Origin: Pandoraea apista
GTDB taxonomy: Bacteria > Pseudomonadota > Gammaproteobacteria > Burkholderiales > Burkholderiaceae
DNA length: 64,000 nt
NCBI RefSeq assembly: GCF_001465595.2
Contig: NZ_CP013481.2
Coordinates: 5,332,001-5,396,000, forward strand
Direction: 5' to 3'
Below the pieces are notes generated by a model. It made no database searches. It saw only the letters and a program-made list of their open reading frames with translations, and had not been told where the DNA came from. This document shows, one piece after another, positions 43,080-51,113 of this stretch. The position numbers were made by a program, and so were the translations under genes. Positions within the stretch are counted from its first letter, which is position 1, and each line of letters begins with the position of its first letter.

Positions 43080-44419
43080 GCGGCACCTCCGGCTTTCACG
43101 CCGGTCACGTCGGCCACGGCCAGCGCCAGGCGCTCGACAATACGGTCGATGTCTTCCGGTTGGCAGATGAACGGCGGCGCAATCAGCGCATGGTCGCCGT
43201 GTACGCCGTCGACCGTTCCCCCCATCGGATAGATCAGCAGGCCACGCGCCTTGGCGGCGGCCTTCAGGCGCGCGTGCGTCTTGTCGGCCGTGGGCAGCGT
43301 CTGCCGGGTTGCCCGGTCCGCCACGAACTCGACGCCGACGAAGAGTCCCCGGCCGCGCACGTCGCCCACGTTCGGGTGGTCGGCGAAGACTTCGCGCAAC
43401 CGGGCACGCAGTTGTTCGCCACGGGCTTGCACGTTCTCCAGCAGATTCTCTTCCGCAATGGTGCGCTGCACGGCCAGTGCCGCCGCGCAGGCCATGGCGT
43501 GGCCCAGATAGGTATGCCCGTGCTGAAAGAAGCCCGACCCGCCGACCACGGCATCGTAAATTTTGTCGGAGCACAGCATCGCCCCAATGGGCTGATAGCC
43601 CGCGCCCAGCCCCTTGGCAATGACCAGAATGTCGGGCACCACGCCATCTTCCTCACAAGCGAACAGGTAACCCGTGCGGCCCATGCCCGACATCACCTCG
43701 TCGAGCAACAGCAGTACGCCGTACTTGTCGCACACCGCGCGAATGCGCTTGAAGTAGTCGCCCACCGGCGGCACGGCGCCGGCCGTGGCGCCCACGACCG
43801 TCTCGGCCACGAACGCGATCACCGTGTCGCCGCCAAGTTCGAGAATCTTCGCTTCGAGTTCGTCGGCCAGACGCTGCACATAAGCCGCATCGCTCTCGCC
43901 TTCGAAACGCTCGCGATAGGCGAAACACGGCGAAACGTGATGCGCCGGTACCAACAGCGGGAGGAACGGCTCGCGGCGCCAGGCGTTGCCCCCAATGGCC
44001 AGTGCGCCGAGCGTGTTGCCGTGGTAGCTCTGGCGTCGCGCAATGAAGTACTGGCGCTGTGGCTGCCCGATCTCGACAAAGTACTGGCGCGCCAGCTTGA
44101 GCGCCGCCTCCACGCCTTCGGACCCGCCACTGACGAAATACACATGATTCAGATCGCCGGGCGCGCTCGCGGCCAGCATGTCGGCCAGATGCTCGGCAAC
44201 CTCGGTCGTGAAGAACGACGTGTGCGCGTATGCCAACTGCGCTGCTTGCTGCTGCATTGCCTCGATCACGCGCGGATGACCATGCCCAAGACACGACACC
44301 GCCGCGCCGCCGCAAGCGTCGAGATAATGCTTGCCGGTGCTGTCGATCAGCTCGATTCCCTGACCGCCGACCGCGACGGGCAACGTTTGGCGCGGATTAC
44401 GGTGAAACACATGAGTCAT
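43076..44419 (-). CDS. Class III PLP-dependent aminotransferase
   Basis: 447 residues, aspartate-aminotransferase-superfamily fold type I. Motifs: GGAAVSCLGHGHPRVIEAM, FVSGGSEGVEAALKLARQYF (PLP phosphate region), LLLLDEVMSGMGRTG with the PLP-ring Asp, and the PLP Lys in ILVIAKGLGAGYQPIGAML. Members transfer amino groups from omega- or beta-amino acids (beta-alanine, GABA, taurine and others) to pyruvate or 2-oxoglutarate. First gene of the pair with the BKACE enzyme and divergent from an RpiR regulator. A beta-amino acid is the most sensible substrate given the neighbour; this is inference. Confidence 0.92.
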   Translation of the reverse strand: MTHVFHRNPRQTLPVAVGGQGIELIDSTGKHYLDACGGAAVSCLGHGHPRVIEAMQQQAAQLAYAHTSFFTTEVAEHLADMLAASAPGDLNHVYFVSGGSEGVEAALKLARQYFVEIGQPQRQYFIARRQSYHGNTLGALAIGGNAWRREPFLPLLVPAHHVSPCFAYRERFEGESDAAYVQRLADELEAKILELGGDTVIAFVAETVVGATAGAVPPVGDYFKRIRAVCDKYGVLLLLDEVMSGMGRTGYLFACEEDGVVPDILVIAKGLGAGYQPIGAMLCSDKIYDAVVGGSGFFQHGHTYLGHAMACAAALAVQRTIAEENLLENVQARGEQLRARLREVFADHPNVGDVRGRGLFVGVEFVADRATRQTLPTADKTHARLKAAAKARGLLIYPMGGTVDGVHGDHALIAPPFICQPEDIDRIVERLALAVADVTGVKAGGAA

Positions 44420-44515
44420 GCCTGAACCCCTGACGGAAAGATGGTGCGTCGCGCGATGGCGCCGGCCACCGTCATGCGAACAATGTTGCTGAGTGTAGGC
44501 GCATCTCCACTTGTT

Positions 44516-44531
44516 TGCAACATATGTTTCA
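44516..44531. promoter_or_regulatory. Palindromic operator candidate for the RpiR-type regulator
   Basis: TGCAACATATGTTTCA, a 16-bp palindrome with a single mismatched pair, in the 261-base divergent region between the aminotransferase (start 44419) and the regulator (start 44681). Its symmetry and position suit a dimeric regulator acting on one or both promoters. Confidence 0.55.
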
Positions 44532-44680
44532 TGTGTTTTATCGTCGCAACACTTCGCGCAATCCCATTACCACACTCAATGTTTCGATGCAGCCCACGGG
44601 GCTCAGGGAAAGGGCGTGCGCGGCCGGGGCATTTCATGCAACAATCGTTACATTATTTCGTCGCCGTGTTGCCATCCCCA

Positions 44681-45601
44681 ATGACAGAAGCCACCGCGCT
44701 GCCGCAAACGCTCGAACAACTCAACACGCAGTTGCGCGAGCGTTACCCGCATCTCAGCCCGCAATTCCAGGCGGGCGCGCGTTTCCTGCTCGATCATCCG
44801 CAGCGTGTGCCGATCAGTTCCATGCGCGCGATTGCCGCCGAGGCCGGCGTGCAACCCGCGACGTTCGTGCGGCTCGCGCAGCATCTCGGCTTCGACGGCT
44901 GGCATGGTTTGCGCGAACTCTTTCTCGAATCGATCCGGCTCGGGCCGCAACCGTATGCGAGCCGCGCGCGTCAGGTGATTCGCGAAGGCGATGCTGCGCG
45001 CATGGTGCCCGAGATGTTCCGCGTGCAGCACAACAACCTCGATCTGACGGAAGCGGGCGCAAACGCATCGCTGGGTGCGGCCGTCGATCTGCTCGCCAAT
45101 GCGGGGACCGTGCATGTGGCCGGCTTTCGCGCCTGCTTCCCCATCGCGTTCACGTTCCAGTATGTCTATCGGCTGTTCCGGCCCACGGTGCATCTGATTC
45201 GCGGCGAGGCGGGCACGTTGGAGATGGAATTGCGCGCGCTCTCGGCACGCGACGTGGTTGTCGTGATCAGCTTCGCGCCGTATTCGAACGAAGCGCTGAT
45301 CGTGGCGCGCGCCGCACGGGCCGCCGGTGCGCGCGTGCTTGCGCTCACCGATTCCACCGTCTCGCCGCTCGCCCTCGACGCCGACGTGACCGTGCTCTTC
45401 TCGCATGAGAGTCCGTCGTTCTTCCCGTCGATCACGGCAGGCATTGCGGTAGTGGAGACACTGGTGGAGATGCTGCTCGCCCGCAAGGGCCGCGGCGCAG
45501 TGCGCGCGCTGGAACTGGCCGAGGACCAGTTGCATGGCACCGGCGCTTACGTCAGCCCGGCCGGCGGTGCGGGCGGCGGACGCGTCAAACCGGACGCGTG
45601 A
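44681..45601 (+). CDS. MurR/RpiR-family transcriptional regulator
   Basis: 306 residues. N-terminal HTH of the RpiR kind (LSPQFQAGARFLLDHPQRVPISSMRAIAAEAGVQPATFVRLAQHLGFDGWHGLRELF) and C-terminal SIS sugar-isomerase fold (AVDLLANAGTVHVAGFRACFPIAFTFQYVYRLF, RDVVVVISFAPYSNEALIVARAARAAGARVLALTDS). The start at 44681 lets the HTH begin at the usual distance; ATG at 44636 is possible. Divergent from the aminotransferase/BKACE pair and so its likely regulator. SIS ligands are usually phosphosugars; in this context a different effector is likely. Confidence 0.88.
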   Translation: MTEATALPQTLEQLNTQLRERYPHLSPQFQAGARFLLDHPQRVPISSMRAIAAEAGVQPATFVRLAQHLGFDGWHGLRELFLESIRLGPQPYASRARQVIREGDAARMVPEMFRVQHNNLDLTEAGANASLGAAVDLLANAGTVHVAGFRACFPIAFTFQYVYRLFRPTVHLIRGEAGTLEMELRALSARDVVVVISFAPYSNEALIVARAARAAGARVLALTDSTVSPLALDADVTVLFSHESPSFFPSITAGIAVVETLVEMLLARKGRGAVRALELAEDQLHGTGAYVSPAGGAGGGRVKPDA

Positions 45602-45787
45602 GGAACGGAAGATGTGCGCCTGCGGGCGGGCCGGGGTCCTACCGGTCGCCCCCCATGACTCGCCGGGATGACGCCGCTCCCGGTTTCTTTTATGATCGAT
45701 GGGCTTCCTGCGGCCGAACCGTCGGCACAAGACCCGACACGGCCACGCGCAGGCCCCGTCCCCTGTCGACACTCTCAAGGACTCCGA

Positions 45788-46201
45788 ATGTCGCATACTC
45801 ATTTGTCGCTTGCCCGCTCGATCGCGCTTGGCACGGCGCTGGTCATCGGCGCCAGCATGGCCGCTCCCGCGATTGCCGCCTCCAATCTCATGTTCATGAG
45901 CAACTCGCCGCTGGCCTACATGAAAAAGGCCGATAACGAGTCGCTCGCCAAGGCCGCCAACGAGGTCCTGTCCACCAAGCAGGACAACGAAACCGTCGAG
46001 TGGACCAATAAGGGCACGCGCAATTCCGTGGCGATCACGGCCCAACTCACGCCGACCAACACCCAGAAGGACGCCACCAAGACCTGCCGCGACCTGATCG
46101 TGCTGCTCGGCGCGAAGGGGCAGGAAGTCACCCTCAAGCTGCCCGCGTGCAAGCAGGGCGACGCCGGCCGCTGGGAACTGCAAAAGCGCGCCGCGCCGTA
46201 A
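45788..46201 (+). CDS. Small exported protein
   Basis: 137 residues with a signal peptide (residues 1-30, cleavage after IAA). The mature 107 residues begin NLMFMSNSPLAYMKKADNESLAKAANEVLSTKQDNETVEWTNKGTRNSVAITAQLTP and resemble short periplasmic or surface-antigen-like proteins of the RT0821/17-kDa antigen group: alternating strands, one pair of cysteines (in TCRDLIV and PACKQGD) that may form a disulfide. AAGGA precedes the ATG. Function unknown. Followed by a strong terminator. Confidence 0.8.
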   Translation: MSHTHLSLARSIALGTALVIGASMAAPAIAASNLMFMSNSPLAYMKKADNESLAKAANEVLSTKQDNETVEWTNKGTRNSVAITAQLTPTNTQKDATKTCRDLIVLLGAKGQEVTLKLPACKQGDAGRWELQKRAAP

Positions 46202-46228
46202 ATCCGTCCGCTGTCGCAGCGTCGGACA

Positions 46229-46258
46229 AAAAAAGCCGGCCCGAGGGCCGGCTTTTTT
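46229..46258. terminator. Bidirectional rho-independent terminator
   Basis: Stem AAAAGCCGGCCC / GGGCCGGCTTTT with a 2-nt loop, an A-run on the left and T-run on the right. Serves the exported-protein gene (plus) and the convergent Fsr-type MFS gene (minus). Confidence 0.9.
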
Positions 46259-46307
46259 CATGGCGCCGCCGGTGCACCCGCACCGGCGAATCCTGCCTAT
46301 GGCAACG

Positions 46308-47540
46308 TCAGGCCGCCGCCGTCTTCTTGCCTTCGACGTCCGGCAGCAGAATCGTCACGATCCCCAGCAACGGCAAATAAGCGCATACGTGGTAGACGAA
46401 GTCGATGCTCGTCGAGTCGGCGAGTTGCCCCAGCACGGCGGCACCCACGCCCCCCATGCCGAACGCGAAGCCGAAAAACAGCCCCGACACGGTGCCGACC
46501 TTGCCCGGAATCAGCTCCTGCGCGTAGACGAGAATCGCCGAGAACGCCGAGGCGAGAATCAGGCCGATCGCCACCGTCAGAACGCCGGTCCAGAAGAGGT
46601 TGGCGTACGGCAGCATCAGCGTGAAGGGGGCCGCGCCGAGGATCGAACCCCAGATCACATACTTGCGACCGATCTTGTCGCCCAGCGGGCCGCCGATCAT
46701 CGTGCCAGCCGCCACAGCGAACAGGAACACGAACAGATGCACCTGTGCGCTTTGCACCGATACGTGGAACTTGCTGATCAGGTAGAACGTGAAGTAGCTG
46801 CTGATGCTCGCGAGATAGAAGTACTTCGAGAAGATCAACACCAGCAGAATGCCGATGGCAAACATCACCTTCCCGCGCGTCAGATGCGCGTGGCCGCTGC
46901 GGCGGGCCGCCGGTTTGCCCTTGCTCGCGGCGCGCTGCACGGCGTACCAGCGGCTCACCTGGAACAGCACGACGATCGCCACAAGCGCCGCCACGGAAAA
47001 CCACGCCACGCTGCCGCGGCCGTGCGGCGCAATGATCAGCGCAGCGAGTAACGGGCCGAGCGACGAGCCGACGTTACCGCCCACCTGAAAGAACGATTGC
47101 GCCATGCCGTGGCGCCCGCCGGAGGCCATACGCGCCACGCGCGACGACTCCGGATGAAACACCGACGAGCCCATACCGACCAGCGCCGCCGCGACCAGCA
47201 ACACGCCGAAGTTCGGCGCCACGGCCAGCAGCAGCAGACCCACGAGCGTAAAACCCATACCCACCGGCAGCGAATACGGCTTCGGATGCTTGTCGGTATA
47301 TAGCCCCACGACCGGTTGCAGCAGCGATGCGGTGATCTGATACGTCAGGGTGATCAGGCCGACCTGACCGAAACTCAGGTCAAAGCTCGCTTTGAGCAGC
47401 GGATAGATGGCGAGGATCAACGACTGAATCATGTCGTTGAGCAAGTGAGAGAAGCTGATGGCAGACAGCACGCGGAACGCTGTGCCCTGCGCTGCCGGGG
47501 CTGGAGCGCCGGAAAGGGAGGTTGCAGGTTGACTCGACAT
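46308..47540 (-). CDS. MFS efflux transporter, fosmidomycin-resistance (Fsr) type
   Basis: 410 residues, 12 hydrophobic helices. Fsr-specific stretches are SAISFSHLLNDMIQSLILAIYPLLKASFDLSFGQVGLITLTYQ and MGSSVFHPESSRVARMASGGRHGMAQSFFQVGGNVG. Fsr exports fosmidomycin in E. coli; here the physiological cargo is unknown. The upstream 408 bases contain a perfect hyphenated palindrome TGGGAT-TT-ATCCCA at 47617-47630 that may be an operator for this gene or the divergent EAL gene. Single-gene unit. Confidence 0.9.
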   Translation of the reverse strand: MSSQPATSLSGAPAPAAQGTAFRVLSAISFSHLLNDMIQSLILAIYPLLKASFDLSFGQVGLITLTYQITASLLQPVVGLYTDKHPKPYSLPVGMGFTLVGLLLLAVAPNFGVLLVAAALVGMGSSVFHPESSRVARMASGGRHGMAQSFFQVGGNVGSSLGPLLAALIIAPHGRGSVAWFSVAALVAIVVLFQVSRWYAVQRAASKGKPAARRSGHAHLTRGKVMFAIGILLVLIFSKYFYLASISSYFTFYLISKFHVSVQSAQVHLFVFLFAVAAGTMIGGPLGDKIGRKYVIWGSILGAAPFTLMLPYANLFWTGVLTVAIGLILASAFSAILVYAQELIPGKVGTVSGLFFGFAFGMGGVGAAVLGQLADSTSIDFVYHVCAYLPLLGIVTILLPDVEGKKTAAA

Positions 47541-47948
47541 GGGATGGAGGATTTACGTCAAAGGCTTTCGAAAACGCACGCTTTCCGTCAGCTTTCATGC
47601 AGATATGCGCGAAAGTTGGGATTTATCCCATTTTTGGCCGGAAATTGAATAAGTGAAGTGTAGAGCATGCGTAAATCGTCGTTACGCCAAGTTTTGTCGC
47701 GATTGCGCCATCCCAGCCCGCCGCTGCATGCGTCGGAGAAGTCGGCAAAAACGCGCTCGGCAGGTGGTCTCGGATCTGGCCCCTGATATACCACTGCCGG
47801 ACCAATCCCCCTTTGTTCACATGGGTTTGTGCGGGTTTATCGGGCGTTGGTCGCCGCCAGGGATTCGTGTAGAGTCAATTGGCGAGTTGTGCCATGCAAT
47901 ACCCAGCACACGCACGGGCCCTTCTCCTTCCTTGGTTGGCGGCAAAAC
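47541..47948. other. Divergent intergenic region between Fsr and EAL genes
   Basis: 408 bases. Contains the palindrome TGGGATTTATCCCA-type site (47617-47630, arms TGGGAT and ATCCCA with TT between) and a T-run after it. The promoters of the MFS gene and the EAL gene should be here; no convincing pair was chosen and no small gene is supported. Confidence 0.45.
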
Positions 47949-49589
47949 ATGATTCAACACTCCAGAGTCGTGCAATGGCTGGTGACCGGGCTTGTGGTGA
48001 CGGCTGCACTGCTTGTCGTGCTTCTGTTCGGCTGGTTGCGCGTGGTCAACGCGTCGCAAGGGATCTTGCAGGAAGAGGCCGAACGTCAACGCGATGCCCT
48101 CGAGCGCATTGTTGACCGTGCCGACACCACGCTTCAGGGTTCGACCGCCTGGGTCGGGCGCAACTGCAACGAGGTCAGCAGCGCCCTTCAGGCCGAAGGC
48201 ACGCTTAGCCCCTACTTTCGCTCCATCTGGCTCGTCTCTCACGGGAAGATGTATTGCTCGTCGGTACTTCGCAGCAACGAGGCCATCGACATGCCGTTGC
48301 CGAACGAACTGGTGCCGTTGCTCGCGGGAGCGCGTGCCGTCTTCGTACCCAGTACACCTTATGTCCACGATGCCCCCGCTTTGGCGTTGTTCGTTCCTAC
48401 CTCCGCCACCGACGGCGTGCTGGGATTCATCGACGGGGTGTACCTGAGCGAGTCGTTGCATAGTGTGAAGAACAGCGATCTCGAATGGACGGCGATGACC
48501 ATCGGGAAACTGTCGCTGACCTCCGAGGGCTCAAAGCTGGAATCTGCGGCGACGGCAACGCGCGGCGCGCAGATGACGCTCGCCTCGGAACTCTTCACGA
48601 CCTCGCTGGCGGGCAGCCCGTCCTTGACCCGCTGGCTGATTGCCAACTACGCCCCCATCTATCTGTCGTTCGGCGCCGTCATCGCGATCCTGCTCGGCAT
48701 TCTGACCTTCCGCCATCTCAGCGCCTCGCAATTCATGCTCCGGCAGATCGCCCTCGGCATCAAGCGCAACGAATTCAAGGTGTATTACCAGCCGGTGATG
48801 GAACTGGCGACGGGACGTTGCACCGGTGCCGAAGCGTTGGTGCGCTGGCATCATCCGGTGGCCGGTCTGGTTCGTCCCGATGCTTTCATCCCCATCGCGG
48901 AAGGCAATGGCCTGATCATCGAACTCACGCGCTCACTGCTGAAGATCATTCGCAACGACGTTTCGAAAGGAGCGTTACCGCAGGGCTTCCACATTGCGAT
49001 CAATCTCGCCGAGCGGCACTTGCGGGACAACACCATCGTGCAGGATATCGAACGAATTTACGGCTCGCTCAACGACACGTACCCGCTCGTTGCCGAGATC
49101 ACCGAACGTTATGTGATCCGCGACTCGACGACAGCGCGCAACGTGATGGCGGAACTTCAACGCCGCGGCATCGAGACGGCCCTCGACGACTTCGGCGCCG
49201 AGAACAACTCCATTGGCTACCTGAAGCAGTACGACTTCAACTACCTGAAGATCGACAAGGAGTTCCTGCCCGTTACCGAAGACGATGTGGTCACGCGCAA
49301 TATCTGCGATTCCATCATCAATCTGGCAGAGCGAATGGGGATGATGATCGTTGCGGAAGGTGTCGAGAGCGAGATGCAGGCGAATTATCTGCGCGAGCGC
49401 AATGTCACTTATGCGCAGGGATATCTGTTCGCGCGGCCGATCTCGTTCGATGAATTGGTGCCGTTTGCGATTGCCCATGCGGGCGCGGGGCTAACCACCG
49501 TGAAACAGTTTTCTGCGGCCGTCACCCCCATCGCCCCGGCCGCCCCCGTCACGCCAATCGCACCGGTCACGCAACACAAGGCGGTTTGA
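47949..49589 (+). CDS. CSS-motif EAL-domain cyclic-di-GMP phosphodiesterase
   Basis: 546 residues. Two membrane helices (about 8-31 and 230-255) flank a periplasmic CSS domain with the CSS motif at residues 103-105 (MYCSSV) and a partner Cys73 (RNCNEV), the disulfide pair by which this group senses redox state. The cytosolic EAL domain shows GAEALVRW (about 295), INLAERHL, EITERYV, DDFG at 413-416 and LKIDKEFL. The loop after DDFG reads AENNSIGYL where active enzymes have TGYSSL-like sequence, so activity may be reduced. C-terminus ends in a Pro/Ala/Thr tail. It would oppose WspR by degrading cyclic-di-GMP. Confidence 0.9.
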   Translation: MIQHSRVVQWLVTGLVVTAALLVVLLFGWLRVVNASQGILQEEAERQRDALERIVDRADTTLQGSTAWVGRNCNEVSSALQAEGTLSPYFRSIWLVSHGKMYCSSVLRSNEAIDMPLPNELVPLLAGARAVFVPSTPYVHDAPALALFVPTSATDGVLGFIDGVYLSESLHSVKNSDLEWTAMTIGKLSLTSEGSKLESAATATRGAQMTLASELFTTSLAGSPSLTRWLIANYAPIYLSFGAVIAILLGILTFRHLSASQFMLRQIALGIKRNEFKVYYQPVMELATGRCTGAEALVRWHHPVAGLVRPDAFIPIAEGNGLIIELTRSLLKIIRNDVSKGALPQGFHIAINLAERHLRDNTIVQDIERIYGSLNDTYPLVAEITERYVIRDSTTARNVMAELQRRGIETALDDFGAENNSIGYLKQYDFNYLKIDKEFLPVTEDDVVTRNICDSIINLAERMGMMIVAEGVESEMQANYLRERNVTYAQGYLFARPISFDELVPFAIAHAGAGLTTVKQFSAAVTPIAPAAPVTPIAPVTQHKAV

Positions 49590-49612
49590 ACACGACGAGC
49601 CCCCGTACGACG

Positions 49613-49653
49613 AAAAACGCCCGGCCGGTGAAAATGGCCGGCCGGACGTTTTG
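49613..49653. terminator. Rho-independent terminator after the EAL gene
   Basis: Stem AAAACG(c)CCGGCCGG / CCGGCCGG(a)CGTTTT with a 9-nt loop, ending in TTTT. Can work in both directions, toward the small minus-strand ORF ending at 49675. Confidence 0.8.
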
Positions 49654-49674
49654 CCTGACGTAACTGCAATGAAG

Positions 49675-49911
49675 TCAGAAGACCAACTGCGGCATGTTGC
49701 TGCGCGGTGCGGGCGTGGCAGCAGCCCGCGTGCTGGCCCTCATTTCGGCACGCAGCAACCACAATCGCTGCGCGACAAAACTTCTGAAGCGCATTTCACC
49801 CGCGGAGAAAGAGATTTGCATCTGATGTCGCTTGCCGTTGGGCAGCGTGCGAACCAGACGATAGTATCGAGCCCCGTCAACCGTTTCCTTGATATTCCTG
49901 ACGCGCATCAT
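49675..49911 (-). CDS. Small basic protein of unknown function
   Basis: 78 residues starting MMRVRNIKETVDGARYYRLV. The frame is preceded by GGGGTGAA and its composition is protein-like: an N-terminal stretch of alternating strand character (YYRLVRTLPNGKRHQMQISFS) then an Arg-rich helix (MRFRSFVAQRLWLLRAEMRAS). No cysteines, no membrane span. I do not recognise a family. It could be a real small DNA- or RNA-binding-like protein, or a chance frame; the bidirectional terminator just beyond its stop favours a real gene. Confidence 0.5.
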   Translation of the reverse strand: MMRVRNIKETVDGARYYRLVRTLPNGKRHQMQISFSAGEMRFRSFVAQRLWLLRAEMRASTRAAATPAPRSNMPQLVF

Positions 49912-50201
49912 TTCACCCCGTTTCTGTTGTGTCAGGTGAGTGGGCACTTCGGCAAACGTCGCATTCCCGGTCGACGTGCATCAAACCTGGACTGCGGCCT
50001 GACGCGACACTGACCGGCACTGGGGGGGCATGCGGCGAAATCCAATGTAGAGGAGAAACGTCCCCCATTCGTCCCCCAAATGGATGACCGAAGCACGCTC
50101 CGTTGGTGCGCCGCAACACTTCTCCGTCCAGCGTCGGTTTTCGCTGGTTCACCCGCCCTCTACAATGCGGCCACCCGCTGAGTTTGATCGAAAAAATCAT
50201 T

Positions 50202-51053
50202 ATGGTTTCCGAACCTTCTTCAATGCCGGACGGCGTTTTACACAACGAAATGAATGATGCTCTGCAAGTGAGCGGTTCGCTCTGGCTACATCGTGGTAAC
50301 TCGTCACTCGGTGGTCAGGCCCGGATCGCCCTGCTCGAACAGATTGCCGCGCACGGGTCGATCACTGCGGCGGCGAAGGCGGCCGGCATGAGCTACAAGG
50401 CGGCATGGGATGCCGTGGACGCGATGAATCAGCTTGCCGGTGAACCGCTGGTGGCGCGCAGCACCGGCGGTCGTGGGGGCGGCGGCACGCGCCTCACGCC
50501 ACGCGGCGCGAAGCTCGTGGCCGCCTTTCGGGCGGTGGAAGTGGCGCAACGGCAGTTTCTCGCGCGCGTGGCCACCGATCTCGAGCATTTCGACGAACAG
50601 TGGCCCGTAATCGCGCGACTTGGTCTGCAAACGAGCGCCCGCAATCAGTTGCACGGCAGCATCACCGGCATTCGACGTTGCGGCGTGAACGACGAGGTCA
50701 CGCTCACCTTGCCCGGCGGAGAAGCGATCACCGCATCGCTCACGCACCACAGCACCCAGACGCTGGGACTTGCCATAGGCGGCGATGCGTTTGCACTCAT
50801 CAAGGCGCCGTGGATCGATATCGCGCGCGGCGCAGATCTCGCAGGACTGCCAACCGCCAACAGGCTGTCGGGTACGGTAGACGCCATTACCGACGACGCC
50901 GGACAGGCCGAGGTGATACTGGCGTTGCCCGGCGGCACCCGGCTTGCGGCCGTCATGCCACATGACACGCTCACGGCTCGCGGACTGACGGTGGGGGTGG
51001 GCGCTACGGCTGCGTTCGCGGCCGTCAGTGTGATTGTGGGCGTGATGGCCTGA
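50202..51053 (+). CDS. ModE-like molybdate-responsive regulator (LysR-type HTH plus two TOBE domains)
   Basis: 283 residues. N-terminal winged helix of the ModE kind (ARIALLEQIAAHGSITAAAKAAGMSYKAAWDAVDAMNQLAGEPLVARSTGGRGGGGTRLTPRGAKLV), then two TOBE units (NQLHGSITGIRRCGVNDEVTLTLPGGEAITASLT and NRLSGTVDAITDDAGQAEVILALPGGTRLAAVM) that bind molybdate in ModE. ModE represses modABC and affects molybdoenzyme genes. No modABC lies in the window; the nearest Mo-related gene is the small molybdopterin protein at 16 kb. ATG at 50202 is well placed, others are possible downstream. Confidence 0.88.
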   Translation: MVSEPSSMPDGVLHNEMNDALQVSGSLWLHRGNSSLGGQARIALLEQIAAHGSITAAAKAAGMSYKAAWDAVDAMNQLAGEPLVARSTGGRGGGGTRLTPRGAKLVAAFRAVEVAQRQFLARVATDLEHFDEQWPVIARLGLQTSARNQLHGSITGIRRCGVNDEVTLTLPGGEAITASLTHHSTQTLGLAIGGDAFALIKAPWIDIARGADLAGLPTANRLSGTVDAITDDAGQAEVILALPGGTRLAAVMPHDTLTARGLTVGVGATAAFAAVSVIVGVMA

Positions 51054-51113
51054 CGGCCTAGCAGACCCGATGGAGCGATGACCCGACGCGCACGCGTCAG
51101 GCCATCCAGGGCA

